IMG/VR virus record: IMGVR_UViG_3300005518_000029
Span: 1 to 35,030 of that record
DNA length: 35,030 bases
Direction: 5' to 3' (one strand)
Source of the DNA: a virus
Within the stretch, counting starts at the first letter, position 1. The number at the start of each line of letters is the position of its first letter. The notes beneath the pieces are model-generated. The model was not told where the DNA came from, did no database searches, and saw nothing but the letters and a program-made list of their open reading frames with translations. Made by a program: the position numbers and the translations under genes. Positions 19,530 through 27,375 of this stretch are shown here, piece by piece.

Positions 19530-21080
19530 ATGAACGAGTCGGATCTTGACCTAGCTAGCGCGATCATTGCTGAGCTAGACCAAGTCGATGCGGCGGCGAT
19601 CGACTGGACTCAAGACCCGGTCCGGTGGGCCACGGAAAAAGCACATACCTTTCTATGGTCCAAGCAGCGGGAAGTAATCGAAAGCGTTCGAGACAATCGC
19701 CGAACGGCCGTACATTCGTGTCACAACGTGGGAAAAACGTACACGGCAGCCGTGACGGCTGCGTGGTGGATCGCCTCGCACAAGCCCGGCGAAGCCTTCG
19801 TACTCTCGACTGCGCCGACCGCACCGCAGGTGAAGGCGCTGCTCTGGCGTGAAATCGGCCGCCTGCATGGGCGCGCGAACCTCTTTGGCCGCGTGAACCT
19901 CGCTGAGTGGTACATCCCGAACGAGGCCGGGGGCGAAGAACTTGTTGCCTTCGGCCGCACCACGTCGAAGGACAATGAAGCCGCCTTCCAGGGTGTGCAC
20001 TCGAAGTACGTACTCGTCATTCTCGACGAAGCCTCCGGCGTCGACACGAAGATCTGGGAAGCGGCCGAGTCGATCGCATCGAACCGGCTGAGTCGCATCC
20101 TCGCGATCGGCAACCCGGACCTGCCGCATTCGCCGTTGGCAACGGCGTGCAAGCCGTCGAGCCCGTACAACGTGATTCACATCGGGATCGAGCACGCGCC
20201 TGCGCTCACGGGCGAAGCCGTCCCGGCCGAACTGCTCGACTATCTGATCTCGCCGGAGTGGGCGGAAGATCGGCGCGCCGAGTGGGGCGAAGAGTCGGCG
20301 CTGTATCAGGCGAAGGTACTTGGACACTTCCCGACCGGCGCAGCCGACCCGTGGCGTGTGATCTCCGAAGTACACGCCGCCGCGTGTCGCTACATCGAAC
20401 CAGCCTATGACGCCGACCCCGTCCGCGTCGGCGGGCTCGACATCGGCGCGGGCGGTGACCGCACGGTGCTCGTCGAGCGCGTGAACGACGCTGTCGGCCG
20501 TATCGAATCGTTCCAGGAACGCGACCCCGAAGCGGCAGCCGAAAAGCTTGCCGATGTGATCCGGCGATGGGGACTGACGCGTGTCAATGTCGACACGATC
20601 GGTGTCGGGTGGGGTCTCGCCGGAATGCTGCGCAAGGAACTCAAGTCCGAAGGCGTGGCGATCGAGAGCGTGAAGTTCTCCGATCGCTCGAACTTCCCGA
20701 AGCGCTTCGTGAACATCCGCGCTGAGGCATGGTGGCACGGCCGCGAGCTGTCCCGCGACAGGGCGTGGTCACTCGCAAATCTCGACGACGACGCTATTGC
20801 GGAGCTGACCATGCCGCGCTACCTGGAGAAGAACGGACGCATCCTCGTCGAGCCGAAAGAAGACGTGAAAGAACGGCTCGGCCGGTCCCCCGACATCGCT
20901 GACGCGCTGCTGCTCGCGTTCTTCGATGGCATCTGGATTCCACCGGTGTCGGACTCGCGGCAGGCGTTCAATGCTGCTGATCTGACGGCCGGGATTGTCG
21001 GCCCCGGTGCGGTATTCCCGAACTCGTTCATCCCCGGCTTCCCGTCCGGCATCCCGACGAGTCTCATTCCACGCCGATGA
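19530..21080 (+). CDS. terL: Terminase large subunit, 516 aa
   Basis: ATP-driven DNA packaging motor with nuclease. ATPase: atypical Walker A HSCHNVGKT (residues 62-70, the first Gly replaced), Walker B VLVILDEASG (D166, E167), and the AFQGVHS segment typical of the family. The RuvC-like nuclease has GLDIGAGGDRT (D304), VNVDTIGVGWG (D355) and DIADALLLAF near residue 455. Start taken at the ATG at 19530 with GAGGAT close before it; an in-frame upstream ATG at 19455 overlaps the HNH start codon region and is less likely. A terminator follows the stop. No small terminase adjoins it. Confidence 0.95.
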   Translation: MNESDLDLASAIIAELDQVDAAAIDWTQDPVRWATEKAHTFLWSKQREVIESVRDNRRTAVHSCHNVGKTYTAAVTAAWWIASHKPGEAFVLSTAPTAPQVKALLWREIGRLHGRANLFGRVNLAEWYIPNEAGGEELVAFGRTTSKDNEAAFQGVHSKYVLVILDEASGVDTKIWEAAESIASNRLSRILAIGNPDLPHSPLATACKPSSPYNVIHIGIEHAPALTGEAVPAELLDYLISPEWAEDRRAEWGEESALYQAKVLGHFPTGAADPWRVISEVHAAACRYIEPAYDADPVRVGGLDIGAGGDRTVLVERVNDAVGRIESFQERDPEAAAEKLADVIRRWGLTRVNVDTIGVGWGLAGMLRKELKSEGVAIESVKFSDRSNFPKRFVNIRAEAWWHGRELSRDRAWSLANLDDDAIAELTMPRYLEKNGRILVEPKEDVKERLGRSPDIADALLLAFFDGIWIPPVSDSRQAFNAADLTAGIVGPGAVFPNSFIPGFPSGIPTSLIPRR

Positions 21081-21105
21081 GCCCGCCCCCGAAGGGACGG
21101 GCTCA
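21078..21105 (+). terminator. Terminator overlapping the terL stop
   Basis: TGAGCCCG/CGGGCTCA arms plus inner CCC/GGG pairs. The TGA stop itself lies in the left arm. Confidence 0.65.
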
Positions 21106-21122
21106 CGGTGTCGAGCAGTTGT

Positions 21123-21338
21123 CTAGTAGTACATCTTCGTGAAGAGGCGCGGCACGAGGACGCCGGGGCGGTCGGGCAGCTCGACAAGGTCGGTACCGAG
21201 CTTCGCCGCGAGGTACCGCGCTTGACGCTCCCACCATGCGGTGACGGACGCGTTAGCCTGGTGACGAGCGATGTTGCGGCGGGTCACGGCGCGGTGCAGC
21301 TCGGCAAAGATGTTGGTGCGAACGGTGTGCATGTTCAT
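21123..21338 (-). CDS. Hypothetical protein, 71 aa
   Basis: ATG at 21338 follows a shortened leader GACGAAGGACATTGAC. Basic, helical (NIFAELHRAVTRRNIARHQA, TAWWERQARYLAAKLG), with a hydrophobic end. No family recognised. Minus strand inside the plus-strand late block. Confidence 0.65.
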   Translation of the reverse strand: MNMHTVRTNIFAELHRAVTRRNIARHQANASVTAWWERQARYLAAKLGTDLVELPDRPGVLVPRLFTKMYY

Positions 21339-21373
21339 GTCAATGTCCTTCGTCTGTCGTCATGTCGTCGTGG

Positions 21374-21403
21374 GACCCGGGGCCGGTCAACGGCCCCGGG
21401 GTC
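21374..21403 (-). terminator. Terminator after the 21411 gene
   Basis: GACCCGGGGCCG/CGGCCCCGGGGTC stem with one bulge and a short loop. Confidence 0.6.
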
Positions 21404-21410
21404 AAGCTGT

Positions 21411-21698
21411 CTAGCGCCGGTCGTCGCGGCCGTTCTCCAGCCCTTCGCGCAGCACGCGCTTGATCGTCTCGTCATAGTTGGGACCCTCAGCAGCGGTCGG
21501 AGCGATCACGGCCGTGAGGCCCTTGTGGGCGGTGTAGCGGTCGCCAATGTAGTGCACGAACCCGCGCACGATGGTTGCGTGGCCGATCACGACCGGGTAC
21601 CGCTTCCCGACGCTGGCCGCGTCGTCGATCACCTGGTATTCGCCGTACTGGACGCAGTTGACGGTGATGTTCTCGGCGTAAGCGGTAACGGTGTTCAT
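21411..21698 (-). CDS. Hypothetical protein, 95 aa
   Basis: ATG at 21698 follows the leader GATGAGAGGACGATCCG. Beta-rich (TAYAENITVNCVQYGEYQVI; YPVVIGHATIVRGFVHYIGD), then a helix with a basic end (YDETIKRVLREGLENGRDDRR). No family recognised. Confidence 0.65.
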   Translation of the reverse strand: MNTVTAYAENITVNCVQYGEYQVIDDAASVGKRYPVVIGHATIVRGFVHYIGDRYTAHKGLTAVIAPTAAEGPNYDETIKRVLREGLENGRDDRR

Positions 21699-21781
21699 CG
21701 GATCGTCCTCTCATCGTGTGTCTTGCTGACCTCTTAAATATATACCGCCCGAAGGCACGGTGTCTAGCGGGCAGGCATAAA

Positions 21782-21811
21782 TTTTTAGAAATTATTTTGT
21801 AGGGTTGTCAC
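21782..21811 (-). promoter_or_regulatory. Promoter candidate of the 21698 gene
   Basis: On the minus strand: -35 GTGACA (21806-21811), 18-base spacer with ACCCTACAAAATAA, -10 TAAAAA (21782-21787). The CCCTACAAAA spacer string is shared with the 15385-15413 promoter. Confidence 0.5.
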
Positions 21812-21812
21812 C

Positions 21813-21829
21813 GCAGGTCAGCGACCTGC
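21813..21829. promoter_or_regulatory. Palindromic operator candidate between divergent genes
   Basis: GCAGGTC-AGC-GACCTGC, a perfect 7-3-7 palindrome. It abuts the minus-strand -35 at 21806 and lies just upstream of a TATAGT (21836-21841) that may be the -10 of the plus-strand 21869 gene. A regulator bound here would control both directions. Confidence 0.5.
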
Positions 21830-21868
21830 ATGGGGTATAGTTGAGGGACACGACGAGAGGACGAAACG

Positions 21869-22165
21869 ATGAAGTGGACGAAGCTCGAAGAGCCGAACGA
21901 GTGGACCGGCGAAGTGCAGGTTCGGTACATCGCGCAGGTCAACACGAGCGACCGCACCGGCCGCGCTTATCTGCAAGTGCGCAAGATCGGCGACCGGTGG
22001 CAATGGTCGGTGCACATCGTGGTTGCCGGGCAGCCGAAACTGTCGCGCATGGCGTCGGGCGTATACGCCGTGACGCCGTACTCGCTCGGTGTCGCCAAGG
22101 GACGCGCCATGCGTCGCGCTATGCAGACTATCCGCGCCGTCGAACCACTCACCCGAGCGGCCTAA
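21869..22165 (+). CDS. Hypothetical protein, 98 aa
   Basis: ATG follows the leader GACGAGAGGACGAAACG. Beta-rich (WTGEVQVRYIAQVN, RAYLQVRKIGDRWQWSVHIV), then a basic helix (VAKGRAMRRAMQTIRAV). It could be a small dsRNA-binding-like or other alpha/beta fold; no confident family. Separated from the lysis genes by a terminator and a new promoter. Confidence 0.65.
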   Translation: MKWTKLEEPNEWTGEVQVRYIAQVNTSDRTGRAYLQVRKIGDRWQWSVHIVVAGQPKLSRMASGVYAVTPYSLGVAKGRAMRRAMQTIRAVEPLTRAA

Positions 22166-22179
22166 CTTTTCAACCATTT

Positions 22180-22212
22180 AAAGCCCCGGACTGTACGAAC
22201 GTCCGGGGCTTT
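22180..22212 (+). terminator. Terminator before the lysis genes
   Basis: Perfect 12-bp stem AAAGCCCCGGAC/GTCCGGGGCTTT with loop TGTACGAAC. The loop shares the 10-mer ACTGTACGAA with the operator at 22228-22245. Confidence 0.8.
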
Positions 22213-22223
22213 AGCGTGTTCTT

Positions 22224-22251
22224 TTGTATAACTGTACGAAGTTATTATGTT
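22224..22251 (+). promoter_or_regulatory. Late/lysis promoter with internal palindrome
   Basis: -35 TTGTAT (22224-22229), 16-base spacer, -10 TATGTT (22246-22251). An inverted repeat ATAACT-GTACGA-AGTTAT (22228-22245) lies between the two boxes, a natural operator position. The ATG at 22263 is so close that the message may be nearly leaderless. Confidence 0.6.
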
Positions 22252-22262
22252 ACATTCTCGGT

Positions 22263-22307
22263 ATGAATGCAGAAATCATCGGTCGAGCGGGGGTCGAAGA
22301 TGTCTAG
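22263..22307 (+). CDS. Possible leader peptide (14 aa) overlapping the endolysin start
   Basis: MNAEIIGRAGVEDV, beginning about 12 bases after the -10 and ending with TAG at 22305-22307, overlapping the endolysin ATG at 22300. No separate RBS. If translated it could couple or delay endolysin synthesis. Weak evidence: position only. Confidence 0.3.
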   Translation: MNAEIIGRAGVEDV

Positions 22308-22971
22308 GTCAGCAAAGAGCATTGCTCGGCTCGAAAACGAGATCGAAGCGACGTATCCGGGGACGACGGTGTGGATCGTCGGCGACGAGGCACACAAGAA
22401 CACCTGGTCGGATCACAACGCGAACGCTGCCGGTGTGTACTGCGCAGCCGATGTGAAGGGCGACGGAGGGCTGAGCCTGCCGAAGTTCGTCGCTCACCTG
22501 ATCGCACGTCCGCATCCGAACCTGCGGTATGTCATCTTCAATCACAAGATCTATGAGCGGTCGAACGACTTCGAGCCGGAGGATTACCACGGCAAGAGCG
22601 GGCACGAAGAGCACGTGCACGTGTCGGTGGGCAACGGGCCGGATGGCCGCAGCACGACGAACTACGACAACGGCTCGACATCGTGGCGCATCGCGTCGAT
22701 GGGCGATGACACACCGCCTCCGGCGAAGCCGTCGAAGCCGAGCACCGGAACGAAGTTGGGGAACAAGATGCCGACGATTCAGCGCGGGAATAAGGGCAGC
22801 CGCGTTCGGATGCTGCAAGGGCTGCTCATCGCGTGGGGGTACAAGCTCACGGTTGACGGCATCTTCGGCAAGCAGACCGAGCTTGCATTGCGCGACTTCC
22901 AGTCGAAGCACGCGAAGCCGGTCGACGGCATCGCAGGTCCGATCACATGGAACAAGCTGCTAGGACTGTAA
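22300..22971 (+). CDS. Endolysin: M15-like peptidase plus peptidoglycan-binding domain, 223 aa
   Basis: N-terminal catalytic part (about residues 10-110) with NTWSDHN...GVYCAADVKGDGG (His, Asp) and HEEHVHVSV (HxH). This is the zinc-ligand pattern of LAS/M15 endopeptidases that cut peptide stems. A Pro/Lys/Ser linker (PPPAKPSKPSTGTK) follows. The C-terminal PG_binding_1 repeat reads GSRVRMLQGLLIAWGYKLTV, DGIFGKQTELALRDFQ and ITWNKLLGL. An ATG at 22267 would add 11 residues. There is no signal peptide, so a holin should release it. The holin candidate follows. Confidence 0.88.
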   Translation: MSRSAKSIARLENEIEATYPGTTVWIVGDEAHKNTWSDHNANAAGVYCAADVKGDGGLSLPKFVAHLIARPHPNLRYVIFNHKIYERSNDFEPEDYHGKSGHEEHVHVSVGNGPDGRSTTNYDNGSTSWRIASMGDDTPPPAKPSKPSTGTKLGNKMPTIQRGNKGSRVRMLQGLLIAWGYKLTVDGIFGKQTELALRDFQSKHAKPVDGIAGPITWNKLLGL

Positions 22972-22975
22972 GGGG

Positions 22976-23203
22976 ATGATCGACATGGGCGAGAACAACA
23001 ACAACAACACGAGCGCGCCTCGCAGCATCGTTTACGTGTTCGGTGCTGCGGTACTCGCGCTCGTCGCTTACTACGTTGACGCGAAGGTCAATGAAGTCGT
23101 GCTCTGGCAGGCGGCGCTAGCGGCGTCGATCCCCTTCGGCGCGCTCGTGCTCGCCACCGTGAAGGCGTGGCCCAAGCGGAAGGGACCCGACCAGGATGCA
23201 TGA
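22976..23203 (+). CDS. Holin candidate, 75 aa
   Basis: Lies four bases after the endolysin. Asn-rich N-terminus (GENNNNNTSAP), two hydrophobic spans (about residues 17-35 VYVFGAAVLALVAYYV and 43-63 LWQAALAASIPFGALVLATV), then a short basic tail (KAWPKRKGPDQDA). Two spans with a charged tail next to an endolysin is the usual class II holin layout. The ATG at 22985 has better spacing to AAGGGG, giving 72 aa. Its end overlaps the DUF1360 gene by 8 bases. Confidence 0.75.
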   Translation: MIDMGENNNNNTSAPRSIVYVFGAAVLALVAYYVDAKVNEVVLWQAALAASIPFGALVLATVKAWPKRKGPDQDA

Positions 23204-23558
23204 TGCGGTACTCTTCGCGGTGCTCGCGCTCGCCTGCTACCGCGTGACGCGCTTCGTCGTGAAGGACACGATCGCGGAACCGGTCTTCGGACGGCTTCGC
23301 GAACGGCTCGAAGAACGGTGGATCGCCAAGCACGCAGGCGACGACGAGAACTTGAAGTATCTCTTCGAGCAGACTGTTCACTTCAATTCGAAGCTGGCGT
23401 ACATGCTCTCGTGCCCGTGGTGCCTTGGATTTTGGGTATCCGGAGCGGGATCGTTGCTAGTATCGGAGGCGTACGGGCTCGATTACCTTATGTTCGCGCT
23501 GCTGTGGCTCGCGACGTCGACCATTGTCGGCTTGATCGGGCGCATCGATTCAGACTAG
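23196..23558 (+). CDS. DUF1360-family membrane protein, 120 aa
   Basis: Starts MHDAVLFAVLALACYRVTRF, the LACYRVTR signature of DUF1360, and has LSCPWCLGFWVS (CPxCLGxW) near residues 71-81. Two or three hydrophobic spans. In phages this gene is commonly close to the lysis cassette, and it may act as a second holin-like or envelope protein; the exact role is unproven. It overlaps the holin gene by 8 bases, suggesting coupled translation. Confidence 0.8.
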   Translation: MHDAVLFAVLALACYRVTRFVVKDTIAEPVFGRLRERLEERWIAKHAGDDENLKYLFEQTVHFNSKLAYMLSCPWCLGFWVSGAGSLLVSEAYGLDYLMFALLWLATSTIVGLIGRIDSD

Positions 23559-23566
23559 GGGCGACC

Positions 23567-25009
23567 ATGCGTCTTCCGGCGTTCAACAGTGTGACGGCGT
23601 CTGCTGCCGTCATTCCGCCACGCCGGATGCATGATCCCGAGTACACGAGCGAGCAAGACCAACTTTGGGACTACTACCAGCGGCTCGAAGAATTCTCGGC
23701 AGCGGTGAACTGGAAGGCGAACGCGATCAGCCGCGTTCGGCTCATCGCTGCCGAGTTCATGCCGGGAGGCGACGAACCGATTCCGATCACGGAAGGGCCG
23801 ATCGCTGATCTCGTTGCCGAGTTCGCCGGAGGCATCGGCGGCCAGTCGCAGATTCTCGGCGAGACCGCCATTCACCTGAACGTGCCCGGCGAAGGCTGGC
23901 TATGCGGCGTCGAAGACATCTTCGGCGAGCGCACGTGGAAGGTGTATAGCGCTGACGAGTTGCGGATTCGCAACGGAGAGTATCAGATTCGGACGGGCGA
24001 AAGCTCGCGCGCATGGGAATCACTCCCCGTCGATACGCTCGTCGTGCGCTTTTGGCGTCCGCATCCCCGCTGGGGGTGGCGAGCGACCTCGCGCGCAGCA
24101 TACGCGCTTGGCGCGATGAAGGAACTTGACCTCATCAATCGCCGCATCATCGCTGAGACCATCTCGCGCATGGCTGCGAACGGCGTGATCCTGTACGACC
24201 GTGGGAAGCTGAGCTTCCCCGACCTTCCGACTCCGGTGAGCGCCGAGTCGGTCGACCCCTTCGCGCAACTGCTCGTCGATGTCGGCTCGAAAGGTGTCGC
24301 CGACCCGACGAGTGCGCAGGCAACCATTAAGATTCCGATCGGCGCTGATCTCGGCGATTCGGACGTCAAGATTTCCGACCTCATTCACGTGATCGATCTG
24401 TCGAACCCGTTCTCTGAGCGGATGCTTGATCAGCGAAACGGGGCTGTGACACGCCTTGCGACAGCGCTCGACATCCCGGCCGAGCAGTTGACGGGGCTCG
24501 GCGATATGACGCACTGGGGCGCGGCACAGATCGAAGAGTCGGGCATCAAAGTGCACATCACGCCCGACATGGAAATGATCTGCCACGCCTTCACGGAAGG
24601 GTTCCTGTACCCGACGCTGGAAGCTGAGGGGCGCGCGCTCACCGGACCTCGGGGCGGTAAAGCGGTTATCTGGTATGACCCAAGTGAAATCGTCATGCGG
24701 CCCGACCGGTCGAAAGAGGCCATCGAAGCCTACGACCGAGGCGAGCTGTCCGGCCCTGCGTTCTTGCGTGAGCTTGGTTTCTCGGAAACCGACCAGCCGG
24801 ACGAAGAGGAACTTGCACGGATCATCGAACTGAAGCGGCAACTCACGGTAACCAATCAGGTACCTACAACGCCGGACGATAACCGAAACGACACAGCCGT
24901 CGACACAGCGAATCCCGACCCCACTGAGGCACAGACGGATATCGAAGATATGCCAGTCGACATCACTGAGCGTGCACGTCGCCTGCTGACGGGGGTGGAC
25001 CGTGGCTGA
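23567..25009 (+). CDS. Portal protein, 480 aa
   Basis: Forms the dodecameric head portal through which DNA passes. SPP1/HK97-class signs: WDYYQRLEEFSAAVNWKANAI near the start, AIHLNVPGEGW, a RFWRPHPRWGW segment, and the helical clip/wing region with RNGAVTRLATALDIPAEQLT, typical of actinophage portals. The C-terminus is acidic and disordered. ATG at 23567 with AGGGGCGACC before it. The stop overlaps the start of the next gene by 8 bases. Order and neighbours (terminase upstream, MuF-protease downstream) support the call. Confidence 0.9.
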   Translation: MRLPAFNSVTASAAVIPPRRMHDPEYTSEQDQLWDYYQRLEEFSAAVNWKANAISRVRLIAAEFMPGGDEPIPITEGPIADLVAEFAGGIGGQSQILGETAIHLNVPGEGWLCGVEDIFGERTWKVYSADELRIRNGEYQIRTGESSRAWESLPVDTLVVRFWRPHPRWGWRATSRAAYALGAMKELDLINRRIIAETISRMAANGVILYDRGKLSFPDLPTPVSAESVDPFAQLLVDVGSKGVADPTSAQATIKIPIGADLGDSDVKISDLIHVIDLSNPFSERMLDQRNGAVTRLATALDIPAEQLTGLGDMTHWGAAQIEESGIKVHITPDMEMICHAFTEGFLYPTLEAEGRALTGPRGGKAVIWYDPSEIVMRPDRSKEAIEAYDRGELSGPAFLRELGFSETDQPDEEELARIIELKRQLTVTNQVPTTPDDNRNDTAVDTANPDPTEAQTDIEDMPVDITERARRLLTGVDRG

Positions 25010-27374
25010 ACTCGAACCGCAGTCCATCGAAGAACTCGAAGCAGCATCCGAAGAATACGAAGCGCTTATTGCGGCCGGACTCGTGCTAGTTGTTGCGGCA
25101 GCGGCCGAAGAAATCGAACACAACAACTTGTCGACACTGTCGACGGCCGTCGTCGACATCATCACAACGCTGTGGAATGAGTATGTCGACGCGAAACTGA
25201 TTCCAGCGCTCACGGTGTCGATGTCGATTGCGAGCGAGGACGCCGCACGTGCCTTGAGCAGTGCACTGGGCGATCTGCCGTTCTTGAACGAACCGCTCGA
25301 CACGCAGCTCTATCTTGCGCAGGCAAAGAATCGGCTCGTCGGCATCGGCAATGAGTTGTGGTTCAACGCGCGCACAGAGATCGCGGCAGGGCTCGCCGCC
25401 GGTGAGGACATTCCGACGATTGCGCAGCGCGTACGCGAGGCGGCCGGAGTCACGGAGCCGCGCGCGCGCGTGATCGCACGTACGGAGTCGCATGGCGCGC
25501 GCAACACCGTGAACGCCGCGAGCGTACGCCGCGCCGCAAGCGCTTTCGGCAGTGCTGACGCGTTCTCGCGACGTTGGCAGGCGGCCGAGGACGCCCGCAC
25601 GCGTCCGACGCACGTCGATGCAGACGGGCAGACGGTCGGCCTAAACGAGCCCTTCACGGTCGGTGGCGCGTCGCTCGACTTCCCCGGCGACCCGGCCGGA
25701 CCACCGGGCGAAGTGATCAACTGTCGGTGCACGACGATCACGATCATCGACGTCGATGCGCTCAACACCGCGTCGACCGGCACCGTAACCCTGAACGCCG
25801 CTGCTTACCGGATTGAGGACACTGAAATGCCGTGGTCGATTGTCGAAGGCGACGAGCGTTGCGACGCTGGTGAGTTCGCCGTCGTGAAGGACGCAGATAA
25901 CGAACTTGCAGGCTGCCACGCGACACGCGACGAAGCTGAGGCGCAGGTGGCGGCGCTCTACGCCTCCGAAGCCGCAGATGGCGCAGACGCCGCCATGCCT
26001 GCCGCGATGCGCAACACGGTGCCGTGGTCGGGTGTGCTCGTCGTCGAAGGAACGCCGACCGGTGACGGCCGACAGTTCGCAGCGGGCGCACTCACGTGGC
26101 CCCAGCTCGGCGACACAGCATCGCTTGAAATTCCACTCGGATGGATGTACGAGCGAGCACATGGCGGGATGGCTACCGACAAGGTCGTGAACGTCGGACG
26201 CATCGACACGATCACGCGCGTCGGCAATGAACTACACGGCACCGGCGTGATCAACCTGGATACCGAATGGGGGCGGCGTGCGGCCGAGCAGATGGGCACG
26301 CGTGAAGACCCTGGATTCCTCGCAGGTGTTTCGATCGACGCTGATGATCCCGAAGATCCGCAGGGATTGAACGTCGAGTACGTCTTTCCGGACTCGTGTG
26401 CACTCGAAGAGGCACCGGACGATGCCGGAACGCTGCTCGATGACAACGATGGGCCCGACATGGCGTGCATGATCCCCGAAATGGTCGTGTACCACTCCGG
26501 ACGCATCCGCGCTGCGACGCTCGTCGACATCCCGGCGTACGTCGAAGCGCGGCTCTATCTCGACCAGCCGGTGCCGGAAGGTATGCCGGTTGACGTCGAA
26601 CCCATCGACATGCCGGTGACTGCTTCGTCGTTCGTGATGGAGATTCCCGATCTTCCGCCTACAGCGTGGTTCGACGAGCCCGCCGATGAGCCTGAGATCG
26701 GTGCGATCACGGTCACGGACGAAGGCCGGATCTTCGGGTACCTCGCACCGAAGCACGTCGCCCACCGGGGTATCCGGGACAAGCGCGTCACGGTGCCGAT
26801 GGGCAATGTTGACTACGGGATCTGGATGAACCGTGTCACGCTCGCCGACGACGGCAAAGGCGGATACGCACGCGTGGCTACCGGTCCGATCACGATGGAC
26901 TGCGGCCACGCTGTAGCGTCTCCTCGCGTCGTCGGTGCGGCTCGCCGCGAACACTACGACAATTCGTGCTCGATCGTCGCCACGGTTCGTGTCGGCGAGA
27001 ATTCACGCGGCGTGTGGATCGCGGGCGCGGTGCTGCCAGACGTGACGCCTGACCAGATTCGCCGGATGATGGCCTGCCAGCTTTCGGGCGACTGGGGGCC
27101 GCACCGTGAGAAGCCGGGTAAGCGTGAGCTGGCCGGTGCGCTGCTCGTGCCGGTGCCGGGCTTCCCGAAGCGCTCGAATGCCTTCATGAGCATGAAGGCC
27201 GGGCAGCTCGAACACGTCACGGTGCCGGTGCGGTTCGGCCGTATCGTCGAGCCACAGACGTTGAGTTTCAACGCCGACGCCGCCGCCGAACGCATCGCGG
27301 CATCGATCGGACGCGACCGCGCGTCGCGCGTACACAGCTTCGCTGCGCACCTCGCAGCGGGAAAGGTGAACTGA
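25002..27374 (+). CDS. MuF-like head protein fused to capsid maturation protease, 790 aa
   Basis: GTG start inside the portal end. Residues about 1-250 are MuF/head-morphogenesis-like: ARVIARTESHGARNTVN, then RPTHVDADGQTVGLNEPFTV and VINCRCTT. A GEFAVVKDADNELAGCHATR spacer follows. Residues about 340-520 form a prohead-protease-like domain (WSGVLVVEGTPTGDGRQFAA, AHGGMATDKVVNVGRID, FLAGVSID). The C-terminal 200 residues are a further beta domain (ITVTDEGRIFGYLAPKHVAH, YGIWMNRVT, DCGHAVASP, LSGDWGPH, VPVPGFPKRSN) that recurs in actinophage maturation proteins. It is probably made as a fusion and cleaved during head assembly. Protease active-site residues were not pinned down. Confidence 0.85.
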   Translation: MAELEPQSIEELEAASEEYEALIAAGLVLVVAAAAEEIEHNNLSTLSTAVVDIITTLWNEYVDAKLIPALTVSMSIASEDAARALSSALGDLPFLNEPLDTQLYLAQAKNRLVGIGNELWFNARTEIAAGLAAGEDIPTIAQRVREAAGVTEPRARVIARTESHGARNTVNAASVRRAASAFGSADAFSRRWQAAEDARTRPTHVDADGQTVGLNEPFTVGGASLDFPGDPAGPPGEVINCRCTTITIIDVDALNTASTGTVTLNAAAYRIEDTEMPWSIVEGDERCDAGEFAVVKDADNELAGCHATRDEAEAQVAALYASEAADGADAAMPAAMRNTVPWSGVLVVEGTPTGDGRQFAAGALTWPQLGDTASLEIPLGWMYERAHGGMATDKVVNVGRIDTITRVGNELHGTGVINLDTEWGRRAAEQMGTREDPGFLAGVSIDADDPEDPQGLNVEYVFPDSCALEEAPDDAGTLLDDNDGPDMACMIPEMVVYHSGRIRAATLVDIPAYVEARLYLDQPVPEGMPVDVEPIDMPVTASSFVMEIPDLPPTAWFDEPADEPEIGAITVTDEGRIFGYLAPKHVAHRGIRDKRVTVPMGNVDYGIWMNRVTLADDGKGGYARVATGPITMDCGHAVASPRVVGAARREHYDNSCSIVATVRVGENSRGVWIAGAVLPDVTPDQIRRMMACQLSGDWGPHREKPGKRELAGALLVPVPGFPKRSNAFMSMKAGQLEHVTVPVRFGRIVEPQTLSFNADAAAERIAASIGRDRASRVHSFAAHLAAGKVN

Positions 27375-27375
27375 C

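Noticed and set aside
19653-20738. 361-codon minus-strand open frame
   Set aside because: Antisense to the terminase large subunit; no motif.
22227-22246. Similarity to a loxP arm (TACGAAGTTAT)
   Set aside because: Only 11 bases match one arm, the 6-base inner spacing differs from loxP and no tyrosine recombinase is seen; treated as an operator-like palindrome.
24020-25303. 427-codon minus-strand open frame
   Set aside because: Antisense to the portal and MuF genes, both with clear protein signatures; no RBS and no recognisable motif.
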